From contig NZ_FOUX01000001.1 in NCBI RefSeq assembly GCF_900114995.1, positions 1,116,001 through 1,180,000 of the forward strand: a stretch of DNA of 64,000 nt, in the 5' to 3' direction. Below are positions 53,078 through 63,081 of the stretch, in pieces. This DNA is from Chitinophaga sp. YR627 (GTDB lineage Bacteria; Bacteroidota; Bacteroidia; Chitinophagales; Chitinophagaceae). A program made the position numbers and the translations under genes. Position 1 is the stretch's first letter; each line of letters opens with the position of its first letter. The notes beneath the pieces are model-generated. The model was given only the letters and a program-made list of their open reading frames with translations, ran no database searches and had not been told where the DNA came from.

Positions 53078-54562
53078 ATGAGCAGAATTTTTATGCCGGT
53101 GTTGATGGTCATTACTTTCATGAAAACTGCGGTGGCTCAGACCACCGCAGTTCATGTCAGCATCGACCCGGGTACGACATACCAGACGATCGACAATTTC
53201 AGCGCATCTGATGCATGGGCGGTACAGTTTGTCGGCCACTGGCCTGAGCAAAAGAAAAACGCCATGGCGGACTGGCTTTTCAGTACAGACACCACTTCAT
53301 CCGGCACTCCGCGCGGTATCGGACTGTCCATGTGGCGTTATAATATTGGCGCAGGCAGTGCCGAACAGGGAGACAGCAGTGGTATCAGAGATGAATGGAG
53401 ACGTGCCGGTGAATGGCACAACCAGTCCGGCCAGTTATGGTTTCTGGAAGCAGCCCGCAAAAGAAAGGTACCGCAGTTTCTGGGCTTCCTGAATAGTCCG
53501 CCGGTACAGCTGACCGCCAATGGGAAGGCATTTGCTTATAAAGGCGTCAGCAATATCACTGCTGACAAATATGATGCAATGGCAACCTATGTCGCGGACG
53601 CGATCAACGGTATTTATAAAACCACAGGTATACGTTTCGATTTTATCAGTCCGATCAATGAGCCGCAATGGGACTGGAGTGATGGTAACCAGGAAGGTTG
53701 TCCTTACGATAATGAGCAGATCAGTGGTGTGGCAAAAAGCCTCAGCAGAACACTGACGGCGAGAAAGATCAATGCAAAAATATTAATCGGGGAAGCCGGT
53801 AAACTGGACTATCTGTTCAGCGCTGCGGATAAACCCGCCAAAGGTAAACAGGTCTCAGCATTCTTTGATCCCACTTCGCCACATTATGTAGGTAACCTTT
53901 CCAACATCAGCCGCAACATTGCAGGACACAGTTATTTCACAACTTCTCCCGCGCAGGTAGCAGTGAGTACAAGAGAAGCATTGGCGAAGGTAGTAGGCGC
54001 AGTACCCGGATTAGGTTTCTGGCAATCGGAGTATTGCATCCTGGGTGACAATGCCGGTGAGATCAATGGAAGCAAAAGAGACTACGGGATGGATGCTGCG
54101 TTATACCTGGCTACCGTCATTCACCGCGATCTGGCTATTGCGAATGCAAAAGCATGGCAATATTGGCTGGCCATCTCGCCCTATGATTACAAAGATGGTC
54201 TGATATACATCGATAAGAGCAAAACAGACGGAGATTATCACGACAGTAAAATGTTGTGGGCAATGGGCAATTTCAGCCGTTTTATCCGTCCGGGGGCACA
54301 GCGTATTAAAGCTGGTCTGGAGGGAGATAGTACCCTGCTGGTGTCTGCTTATAAGAATACGGATAAAAGCGTTTGTCTCGTTATAGTCAACCCTTCACAA
54401 CAGGAAATAACGCTGGACGCAGTTGCTAAAAAAGGAAAGATCAGCCGTCTGCGTACCTATGTCACTTCCGATGCCGGTAATCTGCAACCCGTACCGGTAC
54501 AGAACAAGATCATCATTCCTGCACGTGCTGTAGTAACAGTGACAGGCAGTATCAAACTATAA
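53078..54562 (+). CDS. Glycoside hydrolase family 30, probable endo-beta-1,6-galactanase
   Basis: 494 residues. Signal peptide ending VAQT, then a GH30 barrel with NEPQW carrying the acid/base E195 (SPINEPQWDW) and SEY carrying the nucleophile E318 (GFWQSEYCILGDN). GFLNSPPVQLTANGKAF and the C-terminal beta-sandwich fit the family. Motifs resemble the endo-beta-1,6-galactanase subgroup, but GH30 also includes glucanases and xylanases, so specificity is tentative. Its ATG is 1 bp from the SusD stop: tight coupling. Confidence 0.85.
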   Translation: MSRIFMPVLMVITFMKTAVAQTTAVHVSIDPGTTYQTIDNFSASDAWAVQFVGHWPEQKKNAMADWLFSTDTTSSGTPRGIGLSMWRYNIGAGSAEQGDSSGIRDEWRRAGEWHNQSGQLWFLEAARKRKVPQFLGFLNSPPVQLTANGKAFAYKGVSNITADKYDAMATYVADAINGIYKTTGIRFDFISPINEPQWDWSDGNQEGCPYDNEQISGVAKSLSRTLTARKINAKILIGEAGKLDYLFSAADKPAKGKQVSAFFDPTSPHYVGNLSNISRNIAGHSYFTTSPAQVAVSTREALAKVVGAVPGLGFWQSEYCILGDNAGEINGSKRDYGMDAALYLATVIHRDLAIANAKAWQYWLAISPYDYKDGLIYIDKSKTDGDYHDSKMLWAMGNFSRFIRPGAQRIKAGLEGDSTLLVSAYKNTDKSVCLVIVNPSQQEITLDAVAKKGKISRLRTYVTSDAGNLQPVPVQNKIIIPARAVVTVTGSIKL

Positions 54563-54572
54563 AAGAACCGGC

Positions 54573-56405
54573 ATGAAAAAGACTGGCTTTATTACATTAC
54601 TCATTGTTTTTTCCTACCTGTTTTCCATCGCACAACAAGAGCATTCCTTTACACTGGGGGATACGGCTTTTCTGCTGGATGGAAAACCGTTACAGATGAT
54701 ATCCGGTGAGATTCATTATCCCCGTGTACCCAGAGAATGCTGGCGGGACAGGATGAAGATGGCAAAAGCCATGGGATTGAATACCATCGGCACTTACGTA
54801 TTCTGGAATGTACACGAGCCTGAAAAGGGACAATATGATTTCTCCGGTAATAATGACATCGCGGCGTTTGTGAAAATGGCGAAAGAAGAGGGTTTATGGG
54901 TCGTATTAAGGCCCAGTCCCTACGTTTGCGCAGAATGGGAGTTCGGTGGTTATCCTTACTGGCTGCAGGAGATCAAAGGCCTGAAAGTACGCAGTAAAGA
55001 GCCGCAATACCTCGAAGCCTACAGGAATTATATCATGGCGGTGGGCAAACAGTTAGCTCCTTTACTGGTGACCCACGGCGGCAATATCCTGATGGTACAG
55101 ATAGAAAATGAATACGGTTCCTATTCCGACGACAAAGACTATCTCGATATCAATCGTAAGATGTTTATCGAGGCAGGCTTCAACGGACTCCTATATACCT
55201 GTGACCCGAAGCCGGCTATCAAAAATGGCCATTTACCGGGCTTATTACCGGCTATTAACGGAGTGGATGATCCTATACAGGTAAAACAGCTGATCAACGA
55301 AAATCACGGCGGAAAAGGACCTTATTACATCGCTGAGTGGTATCCTGCCTGGTTCGACTGGTGGGGTACGAAACATCATACCATTCCGTATCAGCAATAC
55401 CTGGGTAAACTGGATAGCGTACTGGCTGCAGGAATATCCATTAATATGTACATGTTCCATGGCGGTACGACGCGTGGTTTTATGAACGGCGCCAATGCCA
55501 ATGACGCCGATCCATATGAACCACAGATCAGCAGTTATGACTATGATGCACCGCTGGACGAAGCAGGGAATGCCACAGAGAAGTTTATGCAGTTCCGTCA
55601 GGTGATCGCCAAACACCTGCCTGCGGGCACTACCTTACCGGAGGTGCCTGCTAAAAGACCTGTTATCAGTATCCCTGAGATCCATCTTCCAAAGGCAACC
55701 CGTATTTTTGATCTCTTACCAAAACCTGTCAGCAGTACGACTCCGCGTACGTTTGAGGATCTGGGTCAGGCGTATGGCTGGGTGATGTACAGTACAACCC
55801 TGAAAGGGGGACGAAAGGGGCTTTTACAGTTAAAAGAACTCCGTGATTATTGTGTGGTGATGGTGAATGGAAAAAGAGCAGGTGTATTGGACAGAAGATC
55901 AAAGAGAGATAGTATTGTGCTGGAATTGCCTGCCGGAAAAGTAAAACTCGATTTGCTGGTAGAGAATCTTGGCCGTATCAATTTTGGTCCCTATCTGTTA
56001 TCCAACCGCAAAGGTATCACAGAGAAAGTTCTGTTTGATAAACAGGAGCTGAAAGGCTGGCAGCAATATGGCTTGCCATTCGATCAACTACCTGCAGTAA
56101 TAACCAAAGGGATCAAAGCGGGGACAAATGTACCTGCCTACAGACAGGGTACTTTTATGCTGAATAAAACCGGCGATACCTGGCTGGATATGAGTAGCTG
56201 GGGTAAGGGGGCTGTCTGGATCAATGGTCATCACCTGGGCAGATACTGGCAGGTGGGTCCGCAACAGACTATTTATGTGCCAGCAGAATGGCTGAAAAAA
56301 GGTACGAATGAGATCGCTGTTATGGAACTGATTAAACCTGAAATGGAGACGCTGTCAGGTATCGATCATCCGATACTGGATGTCTTACATCCTGAGGCAC
56401 TGTAA
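54573..56405 (+). CDS. Glycoside hydrolase family 35 beta-galactosidase
   Basis: 610 residues. Signal peptide, then the GH35 barrel: ISGEIHYPRVPRECWRDRM, GLNTIGTYVFWNVHEPEKGQ, VLRPSPYVCAEWEFGG. Acid/base E180 is in QIENEYGSY and the nucleophile E255 is in IAEWYPAWFDWWG. C-terminal beta-sandwich domains end near WINGHHLGRYW. It releases terminal beta-linked galactose. It follows the GH30 gene by 10 bp and probably finishes the degradation of its products. Confidence 0.93.
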   Translation: MKKTGFITLLIVFSYLFSIAQQEHSFTLGDTAFLLDGKPLQMISGEIHYPRVPRECWRDRMKMAKAMGLNTIGTYVFWNVHEPEKGQYDFSGNNDIAAFVKMAKEEGLWVVLRPSPYVCAEWEFGGYPYWLQEIKGLKVRSKEPQYLEAYRNYIMAVGKQLAPLLVTHGGNILMVQIENEYGSYSDDKDYLDINRKMFIEAGFNGLLYTCDPKPAIKNGHLPGLLPAINGVDDPIQVKQLINENHGGKGPYYIAEWYPAWFDWWGTKHHTIPYQQYLGKLDSVLAAGISINMYMFHGGTTRGFMNGANANDADPYEPQISSYDYDAPLDEAGNATEKFMQFRQVIAKHLPAGTTLPEVPAKRPVISIPEIHLPKATRIFDLLPKPVSSTTPRTFEDLGQAYGWVMYSTTLKGGRKGLLQLKELRDYCVVMVNGKRAGVLDRRSKRDSIVLELPAGKVKLDLLVENLGRINFGPYLLSNRKGITEKVLFDKQELKGWQQYGLPFDQLPAVITKGIKAGTNVPAYRQGTFMLNKTGDTWLDMSSWGKGAVWINGHHLGRYWQVGPQQTIYVPAEWLKKGTNEIAVMELIKPEMETLSGIDHPILDVLHPEAL

Positions 56406-56445
56406 GGATAGTTGGCGGTCTGTTATCGATTTGATAAGGCTTATG

Positions 56446-56508
56446 TATTTACCATCCTTCATTCATCCTTCATTCACACAACGAAGGATGAACGAAGGAT
56501 AGTAAATA
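56446..56508. repeat. Long imperfect inverted repeat downstream of the PUL
   Basis: Two arms (56446-56471 and 56483-56508) form a stem of about 26 positions with two mismatches around an 11-nt loop. Inside each arm the motif ATCCTTC (or GAAGGAT) occurs twice. It could protect the 3' end of the PUL mRNA or be a dispersed repeat. Confidence 0.6.
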
Positions 56509-56541
56509 TCAAATAAAGCACAAAGCGAACATTGAACAATG

Positions 56542-56569
56542 AAAAGACACCTGAGAGGGTGTCTTTTTT
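56542..56569 (+). terminator. Intrinsic terminator of the PUL
   Basis: AAAAGACACC pairs with GGTGTCTTTT around a short loop and is followed by further T residues. Located 137 bp after the GH35 stop. Confidence 0.85.
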
Positions 56570-56636
56570 GTTAATAGAAAACCCCCGCACCAGGAATGGC
56601 CGCGGGGGGATACTATAAAACCATTAAAAGACACAA

Positions 56637-58520
56637 CTATTTAAGGTTTCCCATCTCTTCAATCAGATCAAGGAAATATTGTAGTGCGTTTTCTTTCTCT
56701 TTTGGCACATCAGCCACCATATCAACACCCACATAACCATCTTTGATACCTGTAGAGGTCATATAGAGGTTACCTGCGCCGCCGAGGAGTTTACGCATTT
56801 TTTCGGCACCATCACCCAGTTCGCTCGCAGGAAGACCGGCGCTCAATGTTTTCGGGTTGAAGAACAGCGAGAAATTGTTTTTGCTCAGCAGGGCTTTTTG
56901 TTCTTTGCTGATATTGCCTTTGAAAGAACCGCTCTGGATCTGACGGATATCCTTTATGGAAGTACCGATAAATACGATACCGTCTTTGATCAGGAAGTGC
57001 AGGTTGAAAGGCATTTTCCCTGATTGTCCAAGGGAATAAACACCGTTATCCTGCAATATTTTTTCTTTTTTGATGCCATATTGTAACAGGCGCTCTATGA
57101 TACGTGGATCATCGGAAGAGAACATGTACAGGAAATCAGGCAGGGTTTCCGTTCTGGTTTTAACGGTATCCCTGTATTCGAAGGTTTCCGGGTCATAGTT
57201 ATAAGAACTGTAGCTGACCTGTTTCTGACTGAGTCCGGATAACAGGAACAGGGCATCCCCTTTTACTACTTTAGCAATGGCCTTTTCGTCAAGCGCAATG
57301 GATAAGAATTCGCCGAAAATATTCATTTCCTCATCATACTTTCCATAGATACCCTGAAACAGTGAAGGTATTTCATTCACGTAGGCTTCGGTATTAAAAG
57401 CGATGCTCATAAAACCTATCAGACTATCGCTATTAACATATTTCAGGAACTTTTTGTTCAGTTGCTGGTCGCAGATCTTTCTATAGCTGGCTGCTTTCTG
57501 CGGGTCCAGACCGATTTCACTGGTCAGGCGCATCTGGTCTTTACCCAGGTACAGTCTGGCATTGTAAGAGCCATAGCCGCGCATCAGATAGCCATATTTC
57601 ATCAGGGTATAAGGCAGAAAAGAAGAGTAGATGCTCTGCATGTCAGTCATCCAGAAAGTAGCTACGGCTTCCGGATCTGCGGTACGTCTGTACCCCGGAC
57701 TGTTGAGGATAGAAGGCGTATTTTCCTTTTTATCAAATACCTGTAAGGCGTTGTTAGTCAGCCATAACAGACTCACGCTGTCTTTGATACGTTGACGCTC
57801 TTCATAGCTTTGACCTTCGTTATAAGTGTCGTTGTAATTGAAGTCAGCTACCGGTGGCGGCGGAGCGTCATCGGGTACTGTTGTTGGGATGGTATCCGGC
57901 ATGGGTGATGGGGCTTCTACGATAACTGGTTCATCGTAAGTCGCTGTTGCCGCAGAGTCTGTGATCTCGATAGGTTCGACAGTATCTACGTAAGGATCAC
58001 CAGCCAGTTCGATGCCATATCTGGCAGCTCTGGTGGAGTCGGCGAAGAAATTGTCTTTCGCACGGCCATAGGTGAGGAACAGGAACTGCTTATTCCAGGC
58101 TACCACGCTTTTAGCGTCCGGACGCACGGACACATTAATGCCATTCTGTTCAAACACAGGTTGCTGGCTGCTACGGAGCAGGGCATCCACTTTACTGAGA
58201 TCCGCGATCGGGATCAGTACACAGGTGTAATCGATACTGTCCGTCAGTTGGTAATAGTAGTAACTATTCGCAGAAAGACTGAAACCCAGGTCATCGATGC
58301 TTTTATAATCCTTTTTGGTGCTTTGGGAGATGGATTCCAGTAGTTTTTTCCCGAGCAGGGAGTTGTTGACGTCCTTCACGGTAGTGAGACGGAATAGTTG
58401 TTCGCTTTTTATAGAAGCGACTGTAAATGCTTTTTCGGGGATTTTATAGGCTAAGTCCTGTGCGGAAGCTGTTAATCCGGTGCAGGTAGCAAGCGCTATC
58501 AATTGCAAAACTCGTTTCAT
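56637..58520 (-). CDS. Exported protein of unknown function (DUF4836-like?)
   Basis: 627 residues from ATG 58520 (an upstream ATG at 58565 gives a poor signal). Signal peptide ends LTASAQ. The start YKIPEKAFTVASIKSEQLFR resembles DUF4836-type Bacteroidota exported proteins, but I am not sure. A Pro-rich acidic linker (around residues 215-245) separates two beta-rich parts; the second carries LFFNPKTLSAGLPASELGDG. It starts 1 bp after the lipoprotein gene upstream, so both are in one operon. Confidence 0.6.
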   Translation of the reverse strand: MKRVLQLIALATCTGLTASAQDLAYKIPEKAFTVASIKSEQLFRLTTVKDVNNSLLGKKLLESISQSTKKDYKSIDDLGFSLSANSYYYYQLTDSIDYTCVLIPIADLSKVDALLRSSQQPVFEQNGINVSVRPDAKSVVAWNKQFLFLTYGRAKDNFFADSTRAARYGIELAGDPYVDTVEPIEITDSAATATYDEPVIVEAPSPMPDTIPTTVPDDAPPPPVADFNYNDTYNEGQSYEERQRIKDSVSLLWLTNNALQVFDKKENTPSILNSPGYRRTADPEAVATFWMTDMQSIYSSFLPYTLMKYGYLMRGYGSYNARLYLGKDQMRLTSEIGLDPQKAASYRKICDQQLNKKFLKYVNSDSLIGFMSIAFNTEAYVNEIPSLFQGIYGKYDEEMNIFGEFLSIALDEKAIAKVVKGDALFLLSGLSQKQVSYSSYNYDPETFEYRDTVKTRTETLPDFLYMFSSDDPRIIERLLQYGIKKEKILQDNGVYSLGQSGKMPFNLHFLIKDGIVFIGTSIKDIRQIQSGSFKGNISKEQKALLSKNNFSLFFNPKTLSAGLPASELGDGAEKMRKLLGGAGNLYMTSTGIKDGYVGVDMVADVPKEKENALQYFLDLIEEMGNLK

Positions 58521-58521
58521 G

Positions 58522-59199
58522 CTATTTTGATAATTGTATTTGATTGGAAATGTCCGCCTTACCACTCACCAGGTCATACAGCGGAAGGCGCTGCATCACT
58601 GCCTGCTGGTTTTTAGCCAGTCTGGCGGCCTGGTTACTGTAACTGCTGATGACGTTCTCGAACCGGAAGATGCTGATATAGGAGGCTGCTTTGAGCACTT
58701 CTTTGTCCTTCTCCTTCATTTTACTGAATTGCTCTCTGACTTCGCTGGAGTATTTATAGTCCCTGGTAAATTGCGCCTTTTCCTGATTGTAGGAATAGGT
58801 GGCGGCTATATTGGTGTTAACTTCATATTCGTCCAGCAGCTTTTTCGTCAGGTTGTTAATATCGGAAGTATTTCTGAAAGAAAAGCTGATGGTGGCAATA
58901 TAGTTATTAAAATCCGTCTGCTGGGTCACATTACTGATTCCTTTCATGGTTTTCAGCTTCGCGGCAGCTTCCTGCATCTTCTCTTCGATCTCCGGACGTC
59001 CGGGTACTTTATGTCCGCGGATACTGTCCATCATCAGGAGGGTGGCGATCTTTGTCTTACTCTGGCTGAAATTCAGGGTTAGTTTCATGTTTCCGGAGCC
59101 GTCCTTCTTCACCGTCACATCTTCAATCACTTCAAAACAGGAGCTAAAGAAGACAGCCAATAAAAAAAGACATACAATCAAGGGTTGTTTACTAAACAT
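58522..59199 (-). CDS. Lipoprotein of unknown function
   Basis: 225 residues. Lipobox FSSC (Cys near residue 21) then FEVIEDVTVKKDGSGNMKLT, a beta-hairpin start seen in small Bacteroidota lipoproteins. Two helical stretches (RPEIEEKMQEAAAKLKTMKG and REQFSKMKEKDKEVLKAASY) suggest an elongated fold. It is the first gene of a pair with the 627-residue protein and probably works with it in the envelope. Confidence 0.6.
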   Translation of the reverse strand: MFSKQPLIVCLFLLAVFFSSCFEVIEDVTVKKDGSGNMKLTLNFSQSKTKIATLLMMDSIRGHKVPGRPEIEEKMQEAAAKLKTMKGISNVTQQTDFNNYIATISFSFRNTSDINNLTKKLLDEYEVNTNIAATYSYNQEKAQFTRDYKYSSEVREQFSKMKEKDKEVLKAASYISIFRFENVISSYSNQAARLAKNQQAVMQRLPLYDLVSGKADISNQIQLSK

Positions 59200-59358
59200 C
59201 TGGCAAAATTAAGACAGACGGGAGGAAATAAGAATACCGGGATACCGGTATTTTCGACGCGCTGCCAGGAACAGGTTAATCAGGTGAAAATCCGGTATAA
59301 AGCCGGAAGGGCTCTATACCGGTGTATCGGGGCAAAACAAAGGATCAAAGGAATAATG

Positions 59359-60015
59359 TTACAACGGATGAGAGATCACAAAGAAATCGTCTTTATAGAA
59401 GGACCCCAGCGCAAAGATGTAATCCAGCGCATGGTCTATGGAAGGATCAAAGATGATCGTCCTGCCTTTGAGATAGCCCAGGTAATAATCCAGCCAGTTG
59501 GTATAATGCTGTTTTGCCAGTTTATGCAGCGTTTTCAGATAGCCCAGGGCTTCTTCCCGGGTTAACCAGCCTGCATTGAAGGCATAACGGGTGATCAGGC
59601 CTGCACGTTCAATATCCCAGGCTGCCAGATCACGGACGCCATCAAAGTAGTCCTTACTGAAATAAAGATTGTGTTGGGCAAATGATTGCGCACAGTTGTC
59701 CTTAATACGCTGATAAATCGCGTCATCCGTCAGTTGTTCTGCTGAAATAAAGGCCTGTTTCTGCATAACCGGTAAGGTAAGCAGGTCGGCGATCAGGGTG
59801 TTGGTATCAGCACTGTTATGGATACCCCAGGCGCTCTGCAACAACGGGATCAGTTGTTTGGATGCCAGTCTTGACTGCAGTGTCAGCGAATCACGGCGAA
59901 GGTTACCTTCTGTCAGTAAAGCACCTATATTCAGGAAGGGTTCCCATTCGGCAGACAGCTTATGCTGCTGATAGAACTCGTCACGTACAGGTTTCGTCTT
60001 AAAGAATCCAAACAT
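59359..60015 (-). CDS. DUF1266-family protein
   Basis: 218 residues, cytosolic. The DUF1266 pattern is visible near the C-terminus: DLAAWDIERAGLITRYAFNA then GWLTREEALGYLKTLHKLAK. The fold is all-helical; function unknown, though DUF1266 proteins turn up near polymorphic-toxin genes in some genomes. It is divergent from the TPR kinase gene. Confidence 0.72.
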   Translation of the reverse strand: MFGFFKTKPVRDEFYQQHKLSAEWEPFLNIGALLTEGNLRRDSLTLQSRLASKQLIPLLQSAWGIHNSADTNTLIADLLTLPVMQKQAFISAEQLTDDAIYQRIKDNCAQSFAQHNLYFSKDYFDGVRDLAAWDIERAGLITRYAFNAGWLTREEALGYLKTLHKLAKQHYTNWLDYYLGYLKGRTIIFDPSIDHALDYIFALGSFYKDDFFVISHPL

Positions 60016-60131
60016 ACTAAAGGGTTTTGTTTTCGTTGATAGGTCAAAGGTAGGGGCGGACGTGGATGCCTTTTCTCCCTAAATTCAACTAATTTTCGTA
60101 AAAACGTTTTGTACTATATTTACGCCATCTA

Positions 60132-62369
60132 TTGGAGAATAAAAGCGCAGCATTGATTCGTATATATATCATCCTGACGTTATGCCATATCTTTCTCTTT
60201 GGTCCCACATTCGCACAACGGGGTGCTGATACACTGGAAGCAGCCCTGAAACGTCCCGGACTGGAAAAAGGCGAACGTATCTTTTTAATGACAAAATATG
60301 GTTCTGTCCTGTTCTTCAGAGACGAGAAAGCAGCCGCCTTCCGCGTTTTTCAGGAGCAGCTGTTACAGGCGCGTGGTATGCCGGATGGCCGATATGCGGC
60401 CTATACCTATGGCATCCGTGCGATGAGCCGTCGTATAGATGATCAGATCAATGCCGCCCACAAAGACCTGGATAGCGCTACCATGTATGTCGCACATACA
60501 AAAGATCTGCGGATGAAAGGGTATGTGGAGTATTGCAGGGGATGGATGCAGAACCGCGATAACCAGGCGGCAGAGGCGGTGAAGAGTTTTATCAGCGGAC
60601 TCAGACTGCTGGAAGCTGCGGAGACAGATGACTATAAAGGGGCTATTTATAATGAACTGTATAGCATCTATGCGGAATGGAATGATTATCAGACACAGGA
60701 GAAATATGCACGTTTGAACCTGATACTGGCGGCTAAGACCCGTAACCCCAATACGATCTTTAACGCCTACCGGATGATGGGAACGACCTTTGAATCCCAG
60801 TACCGGCTGGATACCACTTCTACAGGACCACTGGATTCTGCTTATCACTATTATACGAAGGCCCTGCACGTTTATGAGAAGAACAGACCCAATATGGAGT
60901 CTGCTTCTGACTATGCCTTTATCGCCATGAATCTGGCGAATATCTTCACACAGTTCGTCGACTATCAGCAGCGGGATAGTGCATTGCTGTATACGCGGAA
61001 AGGGTTGGAAGATGCGCTGAAGAATAAGCAATACACTTTTGCGGCAGATGCTTACACAATTTTATCACAGTTCGCAGAACTGGATAAAGATTATAAAAGT
61101 GCGCAGCAATTCATGGTACAGGCACTCTCTTATATTCAGCAGGAAACCCTGTATGATAACCGGACACTATTCACCATATTCCGGCGGCTATCCGGTCTGG
61201 CGGAACGGGATAATAACTACATAGACGCCCTGCATTATTACAGGGAATACCTGAAGGTCTACCAGGAGGTGTACGATGCAGAGAAGATGTCAACCGGTAA
61301 ACGCCTGGAAGCACAGTACGAAGCTGAAAAGAAGGAAAAGGTACTCGCTTTTATGCAACTGGATGCAGCACGGAAAGCAGGTGAAATAGACAGACTGCAT
61401 TTCCAGGATGAACAAAGGGCACAGCAACTCGCCTTTATGGAACTGGAAGGAGAGAAGGACCGTCAGCAGTTATCACTGGCACAGCTACGTACACAGCAGA
61501 AAGAACAGGAACTGTCAATGGCACATCTGAGGGCCCGGCAACGTGACCAGGAGCTTAAAGCCATCCGGCAGAAGATGCTGTACAACCGTCGTCTTAATAC
61601 GGTATATGCTTTGCTGATCTTAGCCAGTCTGGCAGCACTCGGACTGATGATCTACGCCTACCGCGAACGCGCTAAAAGCATGCGGCAGCAAAACAGGATG
61701 CATCACCTGGAGATCCAGCGGATCAATAAAGATAATGAGATCACTACCTTATCCGCCATGCTGGACGGACAGGAAAATGAACGGGCCAGGCTGGCGAGGG
61801 ATCTACATGATGGTCTCGGCGGATTGTTATCAGGTACTAAAATAGAGCTGTCTGGTATGCTGCCGATGCTCGCACAGGACAGTCAGAAAGGTCTGCTCCG
61901 AAAGACCCTGGGCAGGATAGATGCTGCCGTTGCTGAACTCCGTCTGGTAGCACATAATCTGACCCCGGAACTGCTGGCCAGACAGGGCCTGGCGGATGCA
62001 TTGCGTAACTATTGTGAAAACCTTAGTAACGACAAACTGGAGATCACCACCCAGATCGTAGGGGTACACGCTAAAATGGACCCTGTAAAAGAGATTGTGG
62101 TATACCGCATCGTACAGGAACTGGTCAATAACGTCATTAAACATGCCGCTGCATCTGCCGTACTGGTACAGTTGCAGCAGAACAGGAATCGGCTGTTCCT
62201 GACCGTGGAAGATGATGGAAAAGGATTCGATATGAAAAAGGTGGGAAACGCACGTTCCGCCGGATTGCTCAATATACGCTCCCGGGTGGCTTACCTGAAG
62301 GGAGATATACAGTTTCATGCTGCGCCGGGTGAGGGAACGGCTGTAGAGATTAATTTTCCGATTAACTAA
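60132..62369 (+). CDS. TPR-containing sensor histidine kinase (HisKA_3)
   Basis: About 745 residues. A signal-like N-terminal helix is followed by TPR-type helices (about 60-400), a coiled coil with repeated MEL/AQL heptads (400-490), one membrane helix (about 497-517) and a NarL-type kinase: H559 in ARDLHDGLGG, then VQELVNNVIKHA and VEDDGKGFD of the ATPase. No ATG fits; the start is TTG at 60132, with another TTG at 60156 possible. The response regulator gene follows after 4 bp. The input is unknown. Confidence 0.88.
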   Translation: MENKSAALIRIYIILTLCHIFLFGPTFAQRGADTLEAALKRPGLEKGERIFLMTKYGSVLFFRDEKAAAFRVFQEQLLQARGMPDGRYAAYTYGIRAMSRRIDDQINAAHKDLDSATMYVAHTKDLRMKGYVEYCRGWMQNRDNQAAEAVKSFISGLRLLEAAETDDYKGAIYNELYSIYAEWNDYQTQEKYARLNLILAAKTRNPNTIFNAYRMMGTTFESQYRLDTTSTGPLDSAYHYYTKALHVYEKNRPNMESASDYAFIAMNLANIFTQFVDYQQRDSALLYTRKGLEDALKNKQYTFAADAYTILSQFAELDKDYKSAQQFMVQALSYIQQETLYDNRTLFTIFRRLSGLAERDNNYIDALHYYREYLKVYQEVYDAEKMSTGKRLEAQYEAEKKEKVLAFMQLDAARKAGEIDRLHFQDEQRAQQLAFMELEGEKDRQQLSLAQLRTQQKEQELSMAHLRARQRDQELKAIRQKMLYNRRLNTVYALLILASLAALGLMIYAYRERAKSMRQQNRMHHLEIQRINKDNEITTLSAMLDGQENERARLARDLHDGLGGLLSGTKIELSGMLPMLAQDSQKGLLRKTLGRIDAAVAELRLVAHNLTPELLARQGLADALRNYCENLSNDKLEITTQIVGVHAKMDPVKEIVVYRIVQELVNNVIKHAAASAVLVQLQQNRNRLFLTVEDDGKGFDMKKVGNARSAGLLNIRSRVAYLKGDIQFHAAPGEGTAVEINFPIN

Positions 62370-62373
62370 ACAT

Positions 62374-63000
62374 ATGGTAAGGATATTTATTACTGACGAT
62401 CATCCGATCGTGCTGGAAGGACTGAAGAACGTATTGAATGCTACAGAGGGATTTGCGGTAACAGGCACCTGCTCCACCGGAAAAGAGACCCTGGAAGCCT
62501 TTCAGGAAAAAGAACCTGATATTTTACTGCTGGATATTAATCTGCCAGATATCAATGGTGTGGAGTTATGCGCAGAAGTAAAGAAGAAGCACCCCGACGT
62601 GTATGTGATCGCGTTGAGCGTGCATAATGAAGCGCCTATCATCAATAGTATGCTCAGACAGGGCGCCAGCGGGTATATCCAGAAAAACGCGCTCAGCGAT
62701 ATCATTGTAGCCGCGATCCGGGATGTGCTGAAAGGAGGGAGTTATGTTTGTGAACAGTCCAGAGAGATCTTACGCAGACAGAGTGGTAAAGGCGGACTCA
62801 CACAACTCCCTAAAATGACACGCAGGGAAAAGGAGATCCTGAAACTGGCAGCAGAAGGGCTGACCATTGCGCAGATAGCGGAGCAGCTGTTTATTAGTCC
62901 GTATACGGTGGAAAGTCACCGGAAGAACCTGATGGATAAGTTTGAGGTGAATAGTGTGGCAGCGGCTATTAAGTTGGCTGGGCAATATGGTTTTCTGTGA
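62374..63000 (+). CDS. NarL/FixJ-type response regulator
   Basis: 208 residues. Receiver domain with DDHPIVLEGL at the start and phospho-acceptor D54 (LLLDINLPDING); C-terminal LuxR-type helix-turn-helix with LTRREKEILKLAAEGLTIAQ-like spacing and FISPYTVESHRKNLMDKF. It is the partner of the kinase just upstream (4-bp gap) and is phosphorylated by it. The target is probably nearby: the injection-cargo-like gene starts 82 bp downstream on the same strand. Confidence 0.93.
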   Translation: MVRIFITDDHPIVLEGLKNVLNATEGFAVTGTCSTGKETLEAFQEKEPDILLLDINLPDINGVELCAEVKKKHPDVYVIALSVHNEAPIINSMLRQGASGYIQKNALSDIIVAAIRDVLKGGSYVCEQSREILRRQSGKGGLTQLPKMTRREKEILKLAAEGLTIAQIAEQLFISPYTVESHRKNLMDKFEVNSVAAAIKLAGQYGFL

Positions 63001-63081
63001 GTTGTTACTTAACCAATGAAATTTTAGCCCCTTCAGTGTAGGATAAGTGCTATCTTAGGATCCGCCAGAAAACCCTTAAGC

